Notes under the pieces: generated by a model | The model's input: only the letters and a program-made list of their open reading frames with translations | Databases searched by the model: none | Told to the model about the DNA's origin: nothing | Position numbers and translations under genes: made by a program | DNA from: Chitinophaga pinensis | Lineage (GTDB): Bacteria; Bacteroidota; Bacteroidia; Flavobacteriales_D; Crocinitomicaceae | Direction of reading: 5' to 3' | DNA length: 9,885 nt | Assembly (NCBI GenBank): GCA_945897765.1 | Contig: CAMDGP010000064.1 | Location: 1-9,885, forward strand | Shown: piece after piece, positions 7,167 through 9,885 of the stretch | How positions within the stretch are numbered: position 1 is the stretch's first letter | Layout: each line of letters starts with the position of its first letter

Positions 7167-7457
7167 GTAAACTAGGTTAAAATTGAAAATAAATGTAGTT
7201 AATATTCTTTAAAATAATTGCAATATTTTATTCTCTACAAATATCAAAGGTTTAGTTATTATTAGAATATGAATTCATTAAAAACCATTAAGAAGTTAAT
7301 TTACATTAGTATTTATAATTCATTTTTTTAGGTCCTTAATGATTCAGTTTTATTTTTTTAACTAAAACATTACCTCAACTTTCTACTACCCAAATTCCAA
7401 CTTCAGAAATAAAGCCCTACCTTTGCACTTCATAAAAATGGGCATAAATAATCATTG
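7167..7457. other. AT-rich intergenic spacer between divergent genes
   Basis: This spacer holds no reading frame of note. It is very AT-rich and should contain the promoters of both flanking genes. Only the ABC-F promoter box at 7418-7425 is recognisable. On the minus strand AACCTTTG (about 7245-7252) is one base from TAnnTTTG and might serve the DUF962 gene, but that is weak. Confidence 0.5.
7418..7425 (+). promoter_or_regulatory. Bacteroidota-type -7 box for the ABC-F gene
   Basis: TACCTTTG, followed by CAC, matches TAnnTTTG and lies 32 nt before the chosen ATG at 7458. A clear TTG -33 element is lacking. The TAnnTTTGCAC context is the same as in the rpmH promoter (TATCTTTGCAC). Confidence 0.6.
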
Positions 7458-9338
7458 ATGAATTACCTTTCTGTTGAAAATCTTACCAAATCTTTTGGTG
7501 AACGTGTACTTTTTGCTGACTTAACTTTTGGTATCGACCAAGGACAGAAAGTCGCAATAATCGCTAAAAATGGTTCTGGAAAAACAACTTTATTGCGCTG
7601 TTTGATGGATTTTGAACAATATGATAATGGTCGAATTGTTTTTAGAAATGACATTCGTGTTGCCTTCATGGAGCAAACTGAATTGATGAATGCAGAACAA
7701 ACCATTTTAGAAGCGGTTTTCGATCATGATTTGCCTGAACTGAAGTTGATCAAAGAATACAATGTCGCAATGGATAATAACGACGAAAAGGCGTTGGAGC
7801 ATTTGTATCAAGAAATCACGGAAATGAACGCTTGGGACATCGAAGTGAAAGTACAACAAATCTTATCAGTTCTTAAATTGCAAGATACTTCGCAGCTTGT
7901 TGGTTCGCTTTCTGGAGGTCAGAAAAAACGAGTGGCTTTAGCAAAAGTGTTGTTGTCAGAAGCAGATTTTTTATTCTTAGATGAGCCTACCAATCACTTG
8001 GATTTAGATATGATTGAATGGTTGGAAGCGTATTTGGCTACTTCGAAATCAACAATTTTAATGGTAACCCACGACCGTTACTTTTTGGAAGTAGTTTGTG
8101 ACACCATCTTTGAATTGGCTGATCAAACTATTTATAAATACAAAGGGAATTTCTCTTATTACTTAGAGAAAAAGGCGGAGCGCGAAGACCAATTACAATC
8201 AACAATTGAGAAGGCAAAAAACACGTTTAAGAAAGAATTAGAATGGATTCGTCGTCAACCGAAAGCACGTGGTGTGAAACAAAAAGCGCGTGTCGATGCA
8301 TTTCAAGACATCAAAAAAACAGCACTTCAGAACACCGACGAAGACGAATTGGAATTACCAGTGAAAATGGAACGTTTAGGTTCTAAAATTGCGGAATTTC
8401 ATAAAGTTGGAAAAAACTTCGGCGATAAGAAAATTTTGGAGGATTTCACTTATAATGTGCAACGCTTGGAGCGATTAGGAATCGTTGGTAATAACGGATC
8501 AGGAAAAACAACTTTCTTGAAAATGTTATTAGGTGAAGAACCTACAGATAAAGGAAAAATCGTAATCGGTGAAACGGTTGTTTTTGGGTACTATTCCCAA
8601 GATTTGATCAAAGTTCCAGACGATTTCAAAGTGATTGATGTCGTGAAAGAAGTCGCAGAATACATTCCATTGGAAAAAGGTCGACAATTATCAGCTGCTC
8701 AGTTATTAGAACGTTTTCTTTTCACTAGAGACATGCATTACAATTTCGTGCATAAATTGAGTGGGGGAGAAAAACGACGTTTGAAATTGTTGCGCGTATT
8801 GATGAGTAATCCAAATTTCTTAATTCTCGATGAGCCAACAAACGATTTAGATATTTTCGCAATGTCCGTTTTGGAAGATTACTTGAGAAATTTCCAAGGT
8901 TGCTTGATTGTTGTTTCCCACGACCGTTATTTCATGGATAAGATGGTAGACCACCTTTTTGTGTTTGAAGGCGAAGGAAAAATCAAGGATATTGTTGGAA
9001 ATTACACCGATTTTAGAAAAAAACAAATTCAAGATAAACGCGACGAAAAAAGCAATTTAGCTCAAGCTCAAGTTCAGCAAGAAAAACAAGTTGTAATTGA
9101 GAAAAAAGTAGAAGTTGAGAAACGAAAATTAAGTTACAAAGAAAAAGAAGAATTCAAGAAAATCGAAAAAGAATTGGAGACTTTAGAAACTGCAAAAGCA
9201 ACAATTGTCGAGCAACTTTCGTCAGGAAAAGTAAATAATAAAGAAGTATACGATTTAGGTATTAAACTCGGTAAAATTTCTGAAGATATTGAGTCTATAT
9301 CAATTCGTTGGATAGAATTAGCAGAATTTGATTCATAA
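7458..9338 (+). CDS. uup: ABC-F family ATPase, Uup-like
   Basis: This is a soluble 626-residue protein with two ATP-binding cassettes and no membrane helices, as in ABC-F ribosome-associated ATPases. Cassette 1 has Walker A AKNGSGKT (36-43), signature LSGGQ (151-155), Walker B FLDEPTNHLD with Glu176, and switch His205. Cassette 2 has GNNGSGKTT (344-352), LSGGE (434-438), LDEPTNDLD with Glu459, and His488. The charged linker between the cassettes (about 225-305) is the P-site tRNA interaction motif region. Residues about 520-620 are charged and coiled-coil-like, matching the C-terminal domain of Uup rather than EttA. Uup-type proteins are linked to translation, to stability of repeats and to transposon excision. 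Cassette 1 has Ala where the first Walker A Gly is usual. The ATG at 7458 is preferred to the TTG directly before it at 7455. The symbol is by domain architecture. Confidence 0.92.
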   Translation: MNYLSVENLTKSFGERVLFADLTFGIDQGQKVAIIAKNGSGKTTLLRCLMDFEQYDNGRIVFRNDIRVAFMEQTELMNAEQTILEAVFDHDLPELKLIKEYNVAMDNNDEKALEHLYQEITEMNAWDIEVKVQQILSVLKLQDTSQLVGSLSGGQKKRVALAKVLLSEADFLFLDEPTNHLDLDMIEWLEAYLATSKSTILMVTHDRYFLEVVCDTIFELADQTIYKYKGNFSYYLEKKAEREDQLQSTIEKAKNTFKKELEWIRRQPKARGVKQKARVDAFQDIKKTALQNTDEDELELPVKMERLGSKIAEFHKVGKNFGDKKILEDFTYNVQRLERLGIVGNNGSGKTTFLKMLLGEEPTDKGKIVIGETVVFGYYSQDLIKVPDDFKVIDVVKEVAEYIPLEKGRQLSAAQLLERFLFTRDMHYNFVHKLSGGEKRRLKLLRVLMSNPNFLILDEPTNDLDIFAMSVLEDYLRNFQGCLIVVSHDRYFMDKMVDHLFVFEGEGKIKDIVGNYTDFRKKQIQDKRDEKSNLAQAQVQQEKQVVIEKKVEVEKRKLSYKEKEEFKKIEKELETLETAKATIVEQLSSGKVNNKEVYDLGIKLGKISEDIESISIRWIELAEFDS

Positions 9339-9376
9339 ATTATTAATAACAAGAAATCAGTTTTTAAATTTCAAGC

Positions 9377-9679
9377 ATGTTGAAAAATAATCTTCTACTA
9401 ACTCTTTTTGTTGCTTTATCAATAAGCGCATTTTCTCAATCACTAATATTTGCTGAATTGACTGGTTCTCCAACTTTAAACACGACAGGTTGGAATTTAA
9501 CAGGCGCAGCTGCAATTGGCGATACTGGTGGTGATCCTGATGCAAATCCTGATGAATTAATTTTAACAAATAATGTTGGTACTTCAAGTGGCGGAGCTTT
9601 CTACAGTCAGCCAATAGAGTACCTGTCGGCTCTGAAGTCATTGACTGAACAGACTGTTGATCGGTGTCTTTGCTCTTAA
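9377..9679 (+). pseudogene. Interrupted secreted protein, probably the N-terminus of a lectin-like T9SS cargo
   Basis: The first 22 or so residues (MLKNNLLLTLFVALSISAFSQ) form a clear Sec signal peptide with AFSQ before the likely cleavage site. Then comes a segment with TGWNLTG, IGDTGGDPDANPDELILTN and SGGAFYSQPI. From memory this resembles the start of large flavobacterial surface proteins that open with an L-type-lectin-like jelly-roll domain (SGGVFY-QPI followed by a WTVEFD-like strand). After QPI (bases to about 9616) the resemblance stops. The frame runs 21 more residues of unrelated sequence (EYLSALKS...) and ends at TAA 9677-9679. A 100-residue product would be only a fragment, so I read this as a gene broken by inserted or misjoined DNA. 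It starts 38 nt after the ABC-F stop, with no promoter visible. Confidence 0.6.
9636..9658. repeat. Two adjacent 11-bp palindromes
   Basis: AGTCA-T-TGACT (9636-9646) and AACAG-A-CTGTT (9648-9658) are both perfect around a single central base and are one base apart. They lie about 20 nt inside the apparent junction. They could be protein-binding sites of a mobile element end, or chance. Confidence 0.45.
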
Positions 9680-9791
9680 GATCTTTTGGTAGAGGTACAT
9701 CCTGTGGTGCTATGGGCACTCCACGAATTCTGGTATATTATAAGCCAGCAATTTTCATTACGAAATAGAGGATTTTCTATTAAAAATCATA

Positions 9792-9883
9792 CTTGAAATT
9801 GAGTCTGCCCTAGCAGAAAAATTACAAAAAGTGGCAGATACCACGATTTGTAACTTTTTTGTTGAGGCAGGCTCAATTTCAAG
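9792..9883. repeat. 92-nt near-perfect palindrome at the window edge
   Basis: Two 43-nt arms (9792-9834 and 9841-9883) flank the 6-nt loop CAGATA. The arms agree at 35 of 43 positions with no gaps. Several of the eight differences still allow G-T pairing. The outermost 18 bp, CTTGAAATTGAGTCTGCC, differ at one position. There is no T run after it within the two remaining bases, so a simple terminator reading is not supported. Confidence 0.85.
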
Positions 9884-9885
9884 CC

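Larger units (their letters stand above)
9617..9885. other. Unidentified DNA replacing the rest of the secreted-protein gene
   Basis: From about 9617 the base composition changes: I count 53 G or C in the 110 bases 9617-9726, richer than the neighbouring genes. No frame here encodes a recognisable protein. On the minus strand a frame open from about 9731 leftwards (…VPIAPQDVPLPKDLKSKDTD…) crosses the junction but has no known motif. On the plus strand a frame is open from 9744 to the window end, without an ATG. The stretch contains two adjacent small palindromes (9636-9658), a bulged hairpin (about 9703-9724) and the long palindrome at 9792-9883. The end of an insertion sequence, another mobile element, or a chimeric contig end are the main readings. 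Confidence 0.45.

Noticed and set aside
7455..7457. TTG as start of the ABC-F gene
   Set aside because: An ATG follows immediately at 7458 and matches the usual Uup N-terminus.
9367..9376. AATTTCAAGC just before the 9377 start, repeated at 9875-9884
   Set aside because: A 10-nt AT-rich match is too short to rule out chance, and the second copy is part of the palindrome arm.
9357..9719. Minus-strand 120-residue frame starting at GTG
   Set aside because: Most of it is antisense to the signal-peptide-bearing gene and is low in complexity (Leu/Gln/His-rich). Only its first 35 codons lie in the unidentified DNA, and they show no known motif.
9744..9885. Plus-strand open frame running off the window through the palindrome
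   Set aside because: It has no ATG, and the palindrome makes the same frame open on both strands, so openness is weak evidence; it could be real only if it continues outside.

Overview
The window looks like a chromosomal segment from a member of the Bacteroidota, most likely class Flavobacteriia (a Fluviicola/Crocinitomicaceae-type genome would fit, but this is inference). The reasons are: AT-rich DNA; a type IX secretion (T9SS) sorting domain at the left edge; several promoters of the Bacteroidota form TAnnTTTG; gene starts preceded by A-rich sequence without a Shine-Dalgarno motif; and a DUF4293 membrane protein, a family I know from this phylum.

Layout from left to right. (1) Positions 1-271 hold the end of a T9SS-exported protein and a clear intrinsic terminator. 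(2) Positions 272-654 are non-coding and contain a pair of inverted CCTCC/GGAGG hairpin repeats about 260 bp apart from end to end. (3) A minus-strand MsbA-type ABC exporter (655-2466) is transcribed divergently from rpmH (2608-2766). rpmH encodes ribosomal protein L34 and is a complete single-gene unit with its own promoter and terminator. (4) A plus-strand run follows: M13 zinc metallopeptidase lipoprotein (2921-4951), aroC (4955-6022) and a DUF4293 membrane protein (6035-6517), separated by 3 and 12 nt and therefore probably one operon. (5) An inverted-repeat spacer (6517-6686) separates this operon from a convergent Mpo1/DUF962-type membrane protein (6687-7166, minus). (6) After a 291-nt AT-rich spacer with a promoter comes an Uup-like ABC-F ATPase (7458-9338). 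(7) A secreted protein starts at 9377 but its reading breaks off around 9616. It is followed by about 270 nt of different character that ends in a 92-nt near-perfect palindrome reaching the window edge.

Most of the window is housekeeping: translation (L34, ABC-F), aromatic amino acid synthesis (chorismate synthase), envelope transport and periplasmic or surface proteolysis. I do not see a defence system, CRISPR array, tRNA or rRNA, or a recognisable transposase. The part that best repays further work is the right end. There a signal-peptide-bearing, probably lectin-like T9SS cargo gene is interrupted by sequence of higher GC, with tandem small palindromes and then a long palindrome. This could be an insertion sequence or other mobile element, or an assembly artefact at a contig end; the sequence alone does not decide.
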